From NCBI GenBank assembly GCA_030613375.1, contig JAUWMC010000007.1, forward strand, positions 1-37,038: a DNA stretch of 37,038 nt, read 5' to 3'. The position numbers and the translations under genes are program-made. This DNA is from Microcaldota archaeon (GTDB lineage Archaea > Micrarchaeota > Micrarchaeia > Anstonellales > Bilamarchaeaceae). The notes below the pieces were generated by a model, which was given only the letters and a program-made list of their open reading frames with translations, was not told where the DNA came from and made no database searches. Below, in pieces: positions 25,827-35,250 of this stretch (within the stretch, counting starts at the first letter, position 1; every line of letters starts with the position of its first letter).

Positions 25827-27071
25827 ATGAAGATAAAATCCGTATTTGCACGGGAGATAATCGATTCACGGGGAAACCCCACAATCGAAGTTGATTTGAA
25901 AACAGAGGGAGGCGGCTTTGGGCGAGCTTCAAGCCCTTCAGGCGCTTCTAGGGGGCTGCACGAAGCAGTTGAATTAAGGGACGGAGGGCCAAGGTTCCAT
26001 GGAAAGGGAGTGCTCAAAGCAGTAGAAAACGTGAATAAGTTGATTGGACCCGCACTGTACGATATGGAAGCAAGCCCGCAGGAAGACGTGGACCAAAAGA
26101 TGATGGAGTTGGATGGCACCAAGAGCAAAGAGAAACTGGGTGGAAACGCGATGGTTGCAGTTTCCATGGCAAACCTGAAGGCTGCCGCATCCACAAGGAA
26201 GATGGCGCTCTACGATTTCCTTGGAGGGGAAAGACTTCCAATTCCCTTGCTAAACATAATCAATGGAGGAAAGCACGCAGGAAATGGATTATCTGTACAG
26301 GAATTCATGATTATCCCTGCAAGGACTGAATGTTTCTCAGATGGGCTGCGGGCGGCATGTGAAATTTACAAAACCCTAAATGAAAAACTTGTGAAGAAAT
26401 ATGGGAGAACCTCGCGCAACGTAGGAGATGAGGGAGGATTTGCACCCCCTATGAGCAGAAGTGCGGAAGCTCTGGATGCGATTTCTGAATCCATTGAAGA
26501 ATGCGGATATTCAAAAACTGTGGGGATTGGAATGGATGCAGCTGCGTCTTCTTTCTACAGAGAAAGTGACGAGAAATACTTCATGGACGGGAATTACCTA
26601 GAGAAGGGACAACTGATTGACTATTACGGAGGTCTTTTGGAGCAGTATCCAATTTACAGCATAGAAGACCCGCTCTTTGAGGAGGATTTCGAAGGTTTTG
26701 CGGAATTCACTGAAAAATACGGGAACAAAATCCAGGTTGTGGGAGATGACTTGGTTGTTACCGATGCAGAGAGAGTACAGAAAGCAGTGGAGATGAAAGC
26801 GATGAATGCGCTCCTCCTCAAGGTCAACCAAATTGGAACTGTAACCGAAGCAAGAAAGGCTGCACAGACTGCAACGGATGCAGGGATGCAGATCGTAGTA
26901 AGCCACCGCTCAGGGGAAACCGAAGATAGCTTCATTGCAGATCTAGCTGTAGGAATAGGCGCGACTCAGATAAAGACAGGCGCTCCTGCAAGGGGTGAAA
27001 GAACTGCAAAATACAACCGGCTGCTCAGAATTGAGGAAAAGGTTGGAAAACATTATGCACAAGTATGGTGA
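25827..27071 (+). CDS. eno: Enolase
   Basis: IDSRGNPTIEVDL, GASRGLHEAVELRDG, NIINGGKHAGN, QVVGDDLVVTDAERVQ, LLLKVNQIGTVTEA, VVSHRSGETED. Confidence 0.97.
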   Translation: MKIKSVFAREIIDSRGNPTIEVDLKTEGGGFGRASSPSGASRGLHEAVELRDGGPRFHGKGVLKAVENVNKLIGPALYDMEASPQEDVDQKMMELDGTKSKEKLGGNAMVAVSMANLKAAASTRKMALYDFLGGERLPIPLLNIINGGKHAGNGLSVQEFMIIPARTECFSDGLRAACEIYKTLNEKLVKKYGRTSRNVGDEGGFAPPMSRSAEALDAISESIEECGYSKTVGIGMDAAASSFYRESDEKYFMDGNYLEKGQLIDYYGGLLEQYPIYSIEDPLFEEDFEGFAEFTEKYGNKIQVVGDDLVVTDAERVQKAVEMKAMNALLLKVNQIGTVTEARKAAQTATDAGMQIVVSHRSGETEDSFIADLAVGIGATQIKTGAPARGERTAKYNRLLRIEEKVGKHYAQVW

Positions 27072-27438
27072 GGATGTGAAAAACTCGTTCATCTCATTCA
27101 CTTCTGGGCCAATAAGCTGGATAGGGGGAATAATGCTTATTTTTGGAACATATGATGCATTTTCAGGAAATGGGATCCTGCTTATAGGTTTCGGATTCTC
27201 GCTTATTTGTTTTGGGGAAGGGATGAACCTGCTCAGGAAGATGAAAAAGGCGGAAATAGAGCTATTGCATGAAAACATAATCAAGGACATGCTCAAGAAC
27301 ATGGCATTTCCATTATTGTGGATATTGATATTCTTTGCAACTGGGCTGGAGCTTCTGCTCGCCCTCTCAATTGCAACTGGAGTAAAGGCAATAGTGAAGA
27401 ACTCGAGAACTGCAGCTACTTTTTATATGACTTCTTAG
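27055..27438 (+). CDS. Small membrane protein, about 3 TM segments (128 aa)
   Basis: ORF 26995-27438 overlaps eno; the ATG at 27055 (MHKYGEDVKNSF...) is the more plausible start. Confidence 0.55.
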   Translation: MHKYGEDVKNSFISFTSGPISWIGGIMLIFGTYDAFSGNGILLIGFGFSLICFGEGMNLLRKMKKAEIELLHENIIKDMLKNMAFPLLWILIFFATGLELLLALSIATGVKAIVKNSRTAATFYMTS

Positions 27439-27865
27439 GTTTCTTGCGGCGCGAAGAAGGGCGCGCAGGGTTGATTATCTGACGGATATCATTTGGCATC
27501 TTCTCACTGAATTCAGTATTGTACATCTTCTTGTTTTTTCCTGTTTTCTTTCCCCTATCGATAAGATGGGAAACAAACGGGAAAATCTTTTGGTCTATTT
27601 TTTCCTCCCGGTATTTGGAAATTGTGTAAATTAGGTAGAATCCAATCGAGATTCCAGTCCACATAAAGAATACTGTAAATATTTTCGCTTCATCTGTAGT
27701 TGGAACGAGGTCCCCATAGCCTACTGTAGTAAATGTCGCAGTCATGAAGTAAACGGAGTCCACCCAACTCCACTGCTCCAAGTTATGATACATCATCACA
27801 CCAAATGAATATAGAATTGTAATGAGCAGAAAAGCAAAAATGAGACTCTTGGTAATCTCTTCCAT
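27416..27865 (-). CDS. Two-TM potassium channel-like protein (TVGYGD selectivity filter)
   Basis: MEEITKSLIFAFLLITILYSFGVMMYHNLEQWSWVDSVYFMTATFTTVGYGDLVPTT. ORF could start upstream at 27937; ATG at 27865 preferred. Confidence 0.88.
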   Translation of the reverse strand: MEEITKSLIFAFLLITILYSFGVMMYHNLEQWSWVDSVYFMTATFTTVGYGDLVPTTDEAKIFTVFFMWTGISIGFYLIYTISKYREEKIDQKIFPFVSHLIDRGKKTGKNKKMYNTEFSEKMPNDIRQIINPARPSSRRKKPKKSYKK

Positions 27866-27951
27866 AGAGAAAAATCCCCTGGAACCTTTTAAATACCTTT
27901 TGGGCAAACAATAGTTCCTTAGAAGATATTTACACACTTAGAGGTATTATC

Positions 27952-28140
27952 ATGGCAATAACGGTATGTGACAGATGCGGAGAAAAGAATGCAAAGCTGG
28001 ATCACTGCAACTACTGCAAGAAAGCATGCTGCAATCTGTGCATCAAAAGCTCAAAAAGAGTAGGGAAAGGGGGAAAGGCATACATCTGCAAGGACTGCTG
28101 GTCCAAGATGGACGTAAGGAAAAAATTCAAGGGCTTATAG
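27952..28140 (+). CDS. Small Cys-rich putative zinc-binding protein (62 aa)
   Basis: CDRCG...CNYCKKACCNLC...CKDC. Confidence 0.72.
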   Translation: MAITVCDRCGEKNAKLDHCNYCKKACCNLCIKSSKRVGKGGKAYICKDCWSKMDVRKKFKGL

Positions 28141-28141
28141 C

Positions 28142-30982
28142 TCAAACTTTTTTTACCTTTATTCTTATAGGCCTTCCATCTACTTCCCAGGATTTTGCAT
28201 CCTTGTCTTCTTCAAGGTCAGCGAACTCTATGGATTTTGAGTTTGTACTTTTCATTATCTCCTTCTTATTCTTCTCTGCAATTCCCTGGAACTCGTCCTC
28301 AAGGTCCATAATTACAGATACCTTTTCTTTTTCCACGAGCTTGAGGCCCTTTCTAAGCATCTGCACCCTTCTTGCAAGCTCATTGGTTATTGCTTCTGAG
28401 AAGAGCTCTTCACTTATCTCGCAGTCCAGATAGATTTTCCCTTCAGGAACTTCCGCGGATGCGAAATGTTGTGCATCACTCCCTGCGGAAACGCTCTTCA
28501 CATTAATCAGCTTTGCAAGTATAGGAGCAAGCGTGTTCACTGAGTCCACAACTTCCTGGGATTCAGATTGAACATAACCTTCTGAAAGCGGCCAGCGGAG
28601 CTTTACCTTCTTTTCCTGCCTCAATTCCAAAAATGCGGGAAGAAGCTCCTTCATATGTTCAAAGTCCTTTTCGAGCGCAGGGTCGATTTCTCCTTCGCGC
28701 ATTTCAGCAAGTGGATAAAGGGAGATTGATTCCTCCCCCTCATGAGTCCTGTAGAACTTCTGGTATATGAATTCAGGTATGAATGGAGAAATTACTGAAA
28801 GCATCTTCAAAACCCCGAGCACGGATGCGTACACTACGAAGAGCGCGCCATCTCCTGTGCCCTTGGATATACGATTCTTTGCAATCTTCATGTAAAACTT
28901 GCTCAAGTCCTCAACCAGAAAGTTTTTGAGCACCTTGGTCGCATTATTCAGTTCATATCGCTCAAACGCAGCATTGAATTCCTTTCTTGTGTTGTTAAGC
29001 CTCGAAAGAAGCCATCTGTCTTCCACTTCAAGCTCTGCTTCCTTTATCTTTTCCTTAGGGTAAAAGCGCGTGAGATAATTATACATGTTGAAGAGCACGT
29101 CCAGCACCCCATGGGACTCCTTTAGGGAAATCCAGTTGAATTTCTGCTCGTCCCAGATTGTATTAGAAAGGCCCCAAAGCCTAAATGAATCTGCCCCGTA
29201 TTTTTCCAGGATATCTTCGACAGGAACGAAATTCCCCACGGACTTACTCATCTTCTCTCCCTTCTCGTCCACGAAGAATCCGTGCATAATCACTCTTTTG
29301 TATGGACATTTTCCGTCCTTTACTATGCCCGAACCAAGAAGGGAATAAAACCATCCTCTTATCTGGTCCTGCCCTTCAAGTATACAATCAGTTTGTCCAT
29401 AAATTTCCTTTTCCTTCTTGCTCAAGGAGGCCCAAACTGCGTTTCCAGAATCAAACCATACATCCAGAACGTCCGGGACCCTGCGCATCTCCTCTCCGCA
29501 CTTTTTGCATTTGAAGGTTTTCTCATCTATGTACGGGCGGTGGAGCTCCTTTATCTCCCCCAGCTCTTTCCGGTCTGAAATAACCTTTATTCCATCACAG
29601 GATTCGGAAGTACACCTCCAAATTGGAAGCGGAATTCCCCAATACCTCTGCCTGGAAATGCACCAATTTGGGGCATCGCGCACAAAGTCCTTGAACCTGT
29701 TCCTTGCAAATTCAGGATGCCATGCAGTCTGCTCAATTTGCTCCTGCATTTGATCCTTGAGTTTTGAAACCTCGATGAACCACTGCTTGGTTGTAAGGAA
29801 GATAAGTGGGTTCTTGCACCTCCAGCAATGAGGGTACCTATGCTTTATTCTTGATTCGTGCAAAAGAAGCCCTACCTCCTTTAGAATCTCAATTATTTTC
29901 GGGTTTGCGGCACGCACGTTCTTTCCTTTGAGCTCGCCTGCTTCCTTAGTGTATTTTCCCTGGAGATCCACAGGACAAAAAGGCTCTATCCCGAACCTTT
30001 TTCCGATTATGAAATCTTCTGGACCGTGGCCTGGTGCACAATGCACAAGTCCTGTACCTTCTTCAAGCGTAACAAACTCATCACTGAAAACGACCCTGCG
30101 GTTTGCCTCCTTTTTGATTTTGTCCTGAAACGGGTGCTCATACTCAACCTTCTCAAGCTTCTTCCCAATGAATTCCTCGAGCACAGTTCCTGTTTTTTCG
30201 GTTAGCTCAAGAACGTAATCCAGGCGATCTTTCGCAACAATCCATACTTCATCGTCAACTTTTACGCGCACATATGGAAGGTTTGGGTGTACCATTACTG
30301 CCATGTTTGCAGTGAGTGTCCAAGGAGTTGTTGTCCAGATTATGAAGAACTCATTATCGCGATCCTTTATACGAAACTTCACGAATATGCTGGGATCTGT
30401 TTCCTCCCCGTACTCCAGCTCATAATTTGCCATCGTAGTTTCGCACCTGTGGCAGTAAGGAAGTACATAAACACCCTCAGTAAGAAGTCCTTGATCATGA
30501 GCTTTTGCAATTGTTCCCCAGGAAGATTCAATATAATCGTCCTTGTAAGTTATGTATGGATTATCCCAGTCCATCCAGACCCCAAAACTTTTGAACTGCC
30601 CGCTCATTACGCCAATGTATTTTACAGCGAACTCCTTGCATTCATCTATGAACTTTCCTATTCCATATGTTTCGATTTCCTGCTTATTCTTGATTTTGAG
30701 CTCCTTCTCCACCTTAACTTCAATTGGGAGGCCGTGGGTATCGAATCCTGGCTGGATCCTTACATTATATCCCCTGCCCCTCCAGAATCTGCAGATTGTG
30801 TCCTTTGCGCATTTATTCCAGCCTGTTCCTGGGTGTATCTGCCCTGTTGCATAAGGAGGCCCATCGCAAAAGTAATAGTGCTCGCCCTTCTTGCGTGAAG
30901 CCTTTACCTTTTCGTATATCCCGTTCTTTTCCCAGAACTCAAGAATTTCCTTCTCGATTGCCTTGTGATCATACATTACCAA
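28142..30982 (-). CDS. ileS: Isoleucyl-tRNA synthetase (946 aa)
   Basis: FCDGPPYATGQIHPGTGWNKCAKDTICRFWRGRGYNVRIQPGFDTHGLPIE; EKMSKSVGNFVPVEDI. Confidence 0.95.
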   Translation of the reverse strand: MVMYDHKAIEKEILEFWEKNGIYEKVKASRKKGEHYYFCDGPPYATGQIHPGTGWNKCAKDTICRFWRGRGYNVRIQPGFDTHGLPIEVKVEKELKIKNKQEIETYGIGKFIDECKEFAVKYIGVMSGQFKSFGVWMDWDNPYITYKDDYIESSWGTIAKAHDQGLLTEGVYVLPYCHRCETTMANYELEYGEETDPSIFVKFRIKDRDNEFFIIWTTTPWTLTANMAVMVHPNLPYVRVKVDDEVWIVAKDRLDYVLELTEKTGTVLEEFIGKKLEKVEYEHPFQDKIKKEANRRVVFSDEFVTLEEGTGLVHCAPGHGPEDFIIGKRFGIEPFCPVDLQGKYTKEAGELKGKNVRAANPKIIEILKEVGLLLHESRIKHRYPHCWRCKNPLIFLTTKQWFIEVSKLKDQMQEQIEQTAWHPEFARNRFKDFVRDAPNWCISRQRYWGIPLPIWRCTSESCDGIKVISDRKELGEIKELHRPYIDEKTFKCKKCGEEMRRVPDVLDVWFDSGNAVWASLSKKEKEIYGQTDCILEGQDQIRGWFYSLLGSGIVKDGKCPYKRVIMHGFFVDEKGEKMSKSVGNFVPVEDILEKYGADSFRLWGLSNTIWDEQKFNWISLKESHGVLDVLFNMYNYLTRFYPKEKIKEAELEVEDRWLLSRLNNTRKEFNAAFERYELNNATKVLKNFLVEDLSKFYMKIAKNRISKGTGDGALFVVYASVLGVLKMLSVISPFIPEFIYQKFYRTHEGEESISLYPLAEMREGEIDPALEKDFEHMKELLPAFLELRQEKKVKLRWPLSEGYVQSESQEVVDSVNTLAPILAKLINVKSVSAGSDAQHFASAEVPEGKIYLDCEISEELFSEAITNELARRVQMLRKGLKLVEKEKVSVIMDLEDEFQGIAEKNKKEIMKSTNSKSIEFADLEEDKDAKSWEVDGRPIRIKVKKV

Positions 30983-31037
30983 AACACCTGTTAAATAAGA
31001 CTAGAATAAAGAATAGGAAGAAATAAAAAAGAAAGTC

Positions 31038-31733
31038 TCAGAATACTTTCTCTCCTACGAACACTTTTATTCCATTCGGGGTGATCTTGAAGGGTATCTT
31101 CTCTCTCTTGTGATCTGTTCCCCTCATCTTATACACTTCCACCGCTTTTACCCTCTGCTCTGCCTTCCCAAGGTTGTAGAGGTTGATTATTCCATCCAAT
31201 ACGAAGTGCTCGATATCAAATTTAGAGGTTGCAAGATCCTGGTTCGCAGCTTCCACAGTCATTATTGCGGTGATGTCCAGATTCCTAAGGAGCGAGAAGA
31301 ACTCAAACATTGTCTGCCTGTATTCGGATTCGTCTTTGAACGCGAGGCGGACCATGGTTGAGGAGTCTATTACCGCCCTTTTTATGTCGTTGTTTGCAAT
31401 CCTCTCCTCAAGCAATTCTGCAATGTCTTCTAGCCTGAACTTGTCCGGCTTGATTATTTCCATCTTCTTTGAGGAAATAAGATCTGCCATGTCCGTAAAT
31501 CCTGTAAAGGTTGCGCTCATGTTCTCGATTATGTCTTCAGGGGTTTCCTCTAAGGTGATATATACTCCGTTCTCGCCCATTTGGGCTCCCCTGTAAATGT
31601 ATTCAAATGAAAATGATGTCTTGCCTGCACCCGGGCCTCCGTTCAGCGCAATGTGCCTGTGGAGCGGGATTCCGCCATTGAGAACTTCATCCATGCCTGC
31701 AATTCCTGTTTTTACCCTTTCCATGTTCACCAC
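31038..31733 (-). CDS. KaiC-domain RecA-superfamily ATPase (231 aa)
   Basis: RVKTGIAGMDEVLNGGIPLHRHIALNGGPGAGKTSFSFEYIYRGA; RAVIDSSTMVRL. Confidence 0.87.
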   Translation of the reverse strand: MVNMERVKTGIAGMDEVLNGGIPLHRHIALNGGPGAGKTSFSFEYIYRGAQMGENGVYITLEETPEDIIENMSATFTGFTDMADLISSKKMEIIKPDKFRLEDIAELLEERIANNDIKRAVIDSSTMVRLAFKDESEYRQTMFEFFSLLRNLDITAIMTVEAANQDLATSKFDIEHFVLDGIINLYNLGKAEQRVKAVEVYKMRGTDHKREKIPFKITPNGIKVFVGEKVF

Positions 31734-31796
31734 TTTCTATAGGAAATACATAGAGAATATTTATATGCTTAATTATCTAAAGCCACATACAGATGG

Positions 31797-32777
31797 GTGG
31801 CATTTATGGAAACAGACTTTCTTCCCTGGACAGAAAAGTACAGGCCTAAATCATTATCAGAAGTTATGGGGCAGGACGAGACAGTGAAATCTCTGAGTGC
31901 ATTTGTAAAGGCAAAGAACATGCCGAACATGCTTTTTGCAGGCCCTCCCGGAATCGGGAAGACTACTGCAACCCTTGCAATGGCCCATGATTTGTACGGA
32001 AAAAATCTTGAAGGAAACCTGCTTGAGCTCAATGCATCCGATGAAAGGGGAATCAACGTAGTGCGAGGGAAAATTAAGGACTTTGCAAGAAGCGTTTCCA
32101 TGGGCGAGAATGTTCCATTCAAGCTTATATTTTTGGATGAAGCAGATGCACTTACCCCTGATGCTCAGCATGCGCTTAGGAGAACCATGGAGATATATTC
32201 TCCAGTAACCAGGTTTGTACTTTCCTGCAATTATTCATCTAAAATTATTGAGCCTGTGCAGAGTAGATGTGCGGTTTTCCGTTTTCTTCCGCTTACTGAT
32301 GTGCAAGTGCATAAAATGATTAAGCATGTTGCGAACAAGGAAGGGCTCAAGGTTGATGAAAAGGCTGAGGAGGCGATTACTTATGTTTCTCAGGGAGATA
32401 TGAGAAAGGCGATTAATGCACTTCAGGGAGCAGCAATCCACTCAAAAACAATTACTGAAGATACTATTTACAAAATTTCCTCCCGTGCACGCCCAAAGGA
32501 GATACGGGAAATGGTAGATGCTGCATATGGAGGAAAATTCCTGGATGCAAGGAAAATGCTCCTGGATCTGAGTACGCAGTACGGGCTTTCTGGCTCGGAC
32601 ATTATCCGCCAGATTTACAGGGAAGTAGTTAATCTTGAGATTCCTGAGAAAAAGAAGGTTGTGCTCGTGGACAAAATTGGGGAATACGATTTCAGGCTTG
32701 TGGAGGGAGCTAACGAGCACATACAAATTGAGGCACTTTTAGCGCAGATTATGCTCCTTGGGATGGAGAGGGAATAA
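31797..32777 (+). CDS. rfcS: Replication factor C small subunit (clamp loader)
   Basis: PWTEKYRPKSLSEVMGQDETVKSLSAFVKAKNMPNMLFAGPPGIGKTT; LIFLDEADALTPDAQHALRRTMEIYS; SRCAVFRF. Start GTG 31797 or ATG 31806. Confidence 0.96.
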   Translation: MAFMETDFLPWTEKYRPKSLSEVMGQDETVKSLSAFVKAKNMPNMLFAGPPGIGKTTATLAMAHDLYGKNLEGNLLELNASDERGINVVRGKIKDFARSVSMGENVPFKLIFLDEADALTPDAQHALRRTMEIYSPVTRFVLSCNYSSKIIEPVQSRCAVFRFLPLTDVQVHKMIKHVANKEGLKVDEKAEEAITYVSQGDMRKAINALQGAAIHSKTITEDTIYKISSRARPKEIREMVDAAYGGKFLDARKMLLDLSTQYGLSGSDIIRQIYREVVNLEIPEKKKVVLVDKIGEYDFRLVEGANEHIQIEALLAQIMLLGMERE

Positions 32778-33436
32778 TGGCCAAGAAGAAGGAAGAAAAA
32801 CCTCAAGTGAAACCTGCACAGTCAACTTCAATGAAGTACCTAAGCAGGAACAGGCTTGCTGCACTTGTGGACGGGACATTTGCAATTGCAATGACACTTC
32901 TTATCCTGGAAATCCAGGCTCCAACTATAATAGCTTCGGCTGCTTCCGAGGTTGTTGAATCCTCGCTTTTGGGCATGTGGCCCACCTTCTTTGATTACGG
33001 GTTAAGTTTCCTTATCCTAGGATTCTTCTGGCTCGCGCACAATAAGCAATACAAGCATGTAGGGAGAACGGATGACAGGTATATCTGGCTTACACTTCTC
33101 GGGCTGATGTTCGTTGTACTTATACCCTTTTCTACTGAATTGATTGGAAGCTACAGTGACACTACTGCATCCGAGATATTCTTCCACATGAATATTCTGG
33201 CAATACTCGGATTCACCTACCTCCAAATGAGGCATGTGGACAACCACAGGGCCCTTGTTGATGCAGACCGGTTTGAGCATGAATCATTCAAACGTGGGAT
33301 GGACGTTACACGGATGTTCATATTTGTTACTCTAATTGGAATGGGATTGAGCTTCGTAATTCCTGATTGGAGCAATGTTGTTTACGTACTTGTTCCCATT
33401 TGGGGCCTGGTAAAAAAGAAAATGAAAAAGGATTGA
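32777..33436 (+). CDS. TMEM175 (DUF1211)-like cation channel family protein (219 aa)
   Basis: SRNRLAALVDGTFAIAMTLLILEIQAP matches the TMEM175 R..aFsDGvFAIa.TLLvLeI motif; multiple TM helices. Confidence 0.83.
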   Translation: MAKKKEEKPQVKPAQSTSMKYLSRNRLAALVDGTFAIAMTLLILEIQAPTIIASAASEVVESSLLGMWPTFFDYGLSFLILGFFWLAHNKQYKHVGRTDDRYIWLTLLGLMFVVLIPFSTELIGSYSDTTASEIFFHMNILAILGFTYLQMRHVDNHRALVDADRFEHESFKRGMDVTRMFIFVTLIGMGLSFVIPDWSNVVYVLVPIWGLVKKKMKKD

Positions 33437-33437
33437 G

Positions 33438-33977
33438 CTAAACCCGTTTTGCTTTTTTCCTTTCTTTCTGCTGGAGCTCTAGCTGTGCAGTACGCTGGGG
33501 GGAAAAGCGTGCGCTATTTCCTGGCTGCTCAAGAAGTTCCCTCAACTTGGGGTTTTTCACAATAATCCGATCAACCTGATTTTGTTCATTATCAGTATCG
33601 TGTATGAATGGGCTTACTGCTTCTCCGTTTGATTTGGCAAAAACATAATCCTCGTCTTCCCAGTATCCTGCTTTCTTCAAATCCTGACGCAGGTCAGAAA
33701 CAACAATCAGGCCCATGTCCATTTTGAATAATTTATCCTTTTTTTCAGGTATTTTTATTTTGCTGCTATAGGGATCTCCTGCAAGCAGTTTGTGCTCATG
33801 ATTCTGAATTAGCTGCTTCATTTTTTCATTACTAGTGGTTACCTCATACGTAGTGCTGAAAAATCCGCTGGACTCAACATTGTAAGAACTAGACTTTATC
33901 GGTGGGTCCATAGTAGCTAGATCTATCTTGAGTGCCTTCCAGGCTGAGCTATTGAGTTTGTATTTTGCTTCAGACAT
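33438..33977 (-). CDS. Hypothetical protein (179 aa), no family recognised
   Basis: Open frame filling the space between the TMEM175-like gene and tRNA-Glu. Confidence 0.6.
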   Translation of the reverse strand: MSEAKYKLNSSAWKALKIDLATMDPPIKSSSYNVESSGFFSTTYEVTTSNEKMKQLIQNHEHKLLAGDPYSSKIKIPEKKDKLFKMDMGLIVVSDLRQDLKKAGYWEDEDYVFAKSNGEAVSPFIHDTDNEQNQVDRIIVKNPKLRELLEQPGNSARFSPQRTAQLELQQKERKKAKRV

Positions 33978-34023
33978 ATGATCTCTCCTGCATTACTTTC
34001 TGCAGGAAGATTAAAAATAAGTT

Positions 34024-34098
34024 TGCTCCCGCCGGGATTCGAACCCGGGCTGCCGGAGTGAAAGTCCAGTGTCCTTGACCGGGCTAGACTACGGGAGC
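34024..34098 (-). tRNA. tRNA-Glu (anticodon TTC), discriminator A, no encoded CCA
   Basis: Minus strand GCTCCCG-TA-GTCTAGCCCGGTCAAGGAC-A-CTGGA(CTTTCAC)TCCGG-CAGC-CCGGG(TTCGAAT)CCCGG-CGGGAGC-A folds as a cloverleaf. Confidence 0.94.
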
Positions 34099-34133
34099 TA
34101 ATATGAAAGTAGTTAGAAGTTTTAGAGGAGTAG

Positions 34134-34143
34134 TATATATAAA
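34134..34143 (-). promoter_or_regulatory. TATA-like box of the tRNA-Glu gene
   Basis: Minus strand GATTTATATATACTACTCC about 38 nt upstream of the mature 5' end. Confidence 0.5.
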
Positions 34144-34159
34144 TCTCACGTTCAGCATC

Positions 34160-34501
34160 TCACAAATTCCGTACGAATTTGTTCCTCTTGTTCACCAAGA
34201 TATTCTTGGGAGTTATGGGTCTATCCGTCAGCTCAAATCCCATGATACTGATTTCGTCTCCAGGATTTATTAGATGGGCGGAAGCTCCGTTCATGCAGAT
34301 GGTACCAGAACCTCGCTCCCCCATCATAACATAAGTTTCTAACCTGGCGCCATTAGTAGTGTCCACGACCAGAACCTTTTCTCCTAGCCACAAGCCAACT
34401 CTTTCCATTAAATCTTCATCTATTGCAATGCTGCCAATATATTCCACATTTGCATCTGTAACTGTCGCTTTGTGGATTTTTGATCTCAAAAGCCATCTCA
34501 T
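34160..34501 (-). CDS. panD: Aspartate 1-decarboxylase, bacterial pyruvoyl type (113 aa)
   Basis: MRWLLRSKIHKATVTDANVEYIGSIAIDEDLMERVGLWLGEKVLVVDTTNGARLETYVMMGERGSGTICMNGASAHLINPGDEISIMGF; G-S self-cleavage site in YIGSIAID. Start at 34501 preferred over the longer ORF, which overlaps tmk. Confidence 0.9.
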   Translation of the reverse strand: MRWLLRSKIHKATVTDANVEYIGSIAIDEDLMERVGLWLGEKVLVVDTTNGARLETYVMMGERGSGTICMNGASAHLINPGDEISIMGFELTDRPITPKNILVNKRNKFVRNL

Positions 34502-34556
34502 GGGAAAAGGTAGGCTGGGATAATTTAATAAATACATATAAATGCCAAAGAACGCT

Positions 34557-35138
34557 TTATTCTTTGAGAAGCTTAAGGATTTCTTTATGCAGCTCTTCAG
34601 GAGATTTTGTGGCGTCGAGCACAACCCAGTTGGGGCAGAGAAATGAATCTTCTTTTAAAGTGAGAAAACGCTCGCGTACGTGCTTGAGGTATTCAATATC
34701 CTCATCGTACCTGTCAGGAGATTTCCCTTCCTTTTTCTTTTGCTTTATTTTTCGTTCGTGTGCAACTTCTGGGGGCAGATCCAAGAGGATTACGGTATCT
34801 GGACGCACAAAATTTATATCAGAAACTAGATCCTTGGCCTGTCCATATGGAAAGTGTTTATCATATGCAATTGTGGAGAATACGTATCGGTCGATTATGC
34901 AGGTTTCAAGTGTATCTGCAAGCTTTTCCTGCTCATTTGCAATATCTGCAAGAAACAGGAGGAAAAGGGATTTGGGTTCTATTGAACGCTTCTTTTCCAG
35001 GTATTCACGGATTGAGGGGAATTCCGGAGTTGGATATTTGAAGTGCGTGAAATCTATCTTATCTTTAAGGAGGGCAATCTGAGTATCTTTTCCACATCCA
35101 TCTTGCCCCTCAAATACTAATTTTATGTTATCACCCAC
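34557..35138 (-). CDS. tmk: Thymidylate kinase-like protein (193 aa)
   Basis: KLVFEGQDGCGKDTQIALLKDKI; CIIDRYVFSTIAYD; VILLDLPPEVAHER. Confidence 0.88.
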   Translation of the reverse strand: MGDNIKLVFEGQDGCGKDTQIALLKDKIDFTHFKYPTPEFPSIREYLEKKRSIEPKSLFLLFLADIANEQEKLADTLETCIIDRYVFSTIAYDKHFPYGQAKDLVSDINFVRPDTVILLDLPPEVAHERKIKQKKKEGKSPDRYDEDIEYLKHVRERFLTLKEDSFLCPNWVVLDATKSPEELHKEILKLLKE

Positions 35139-35250
35139 CGATTATTAGAAGAAAATTATATCATGCACGGAATAGAATAAATACCTTATCTATGCGCGCG
35201 TAGGGGGGATTTAAATGGGTATTTCTGCCTAAACCCTGAAAGGTGGGATT

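Noticed and set aside
30287-30898. Plus-strand ORF of 203 aa
   Set aside because: Antisense to ileS, Cys/Ser/Pro/Leu-rich, no recognisable motif.
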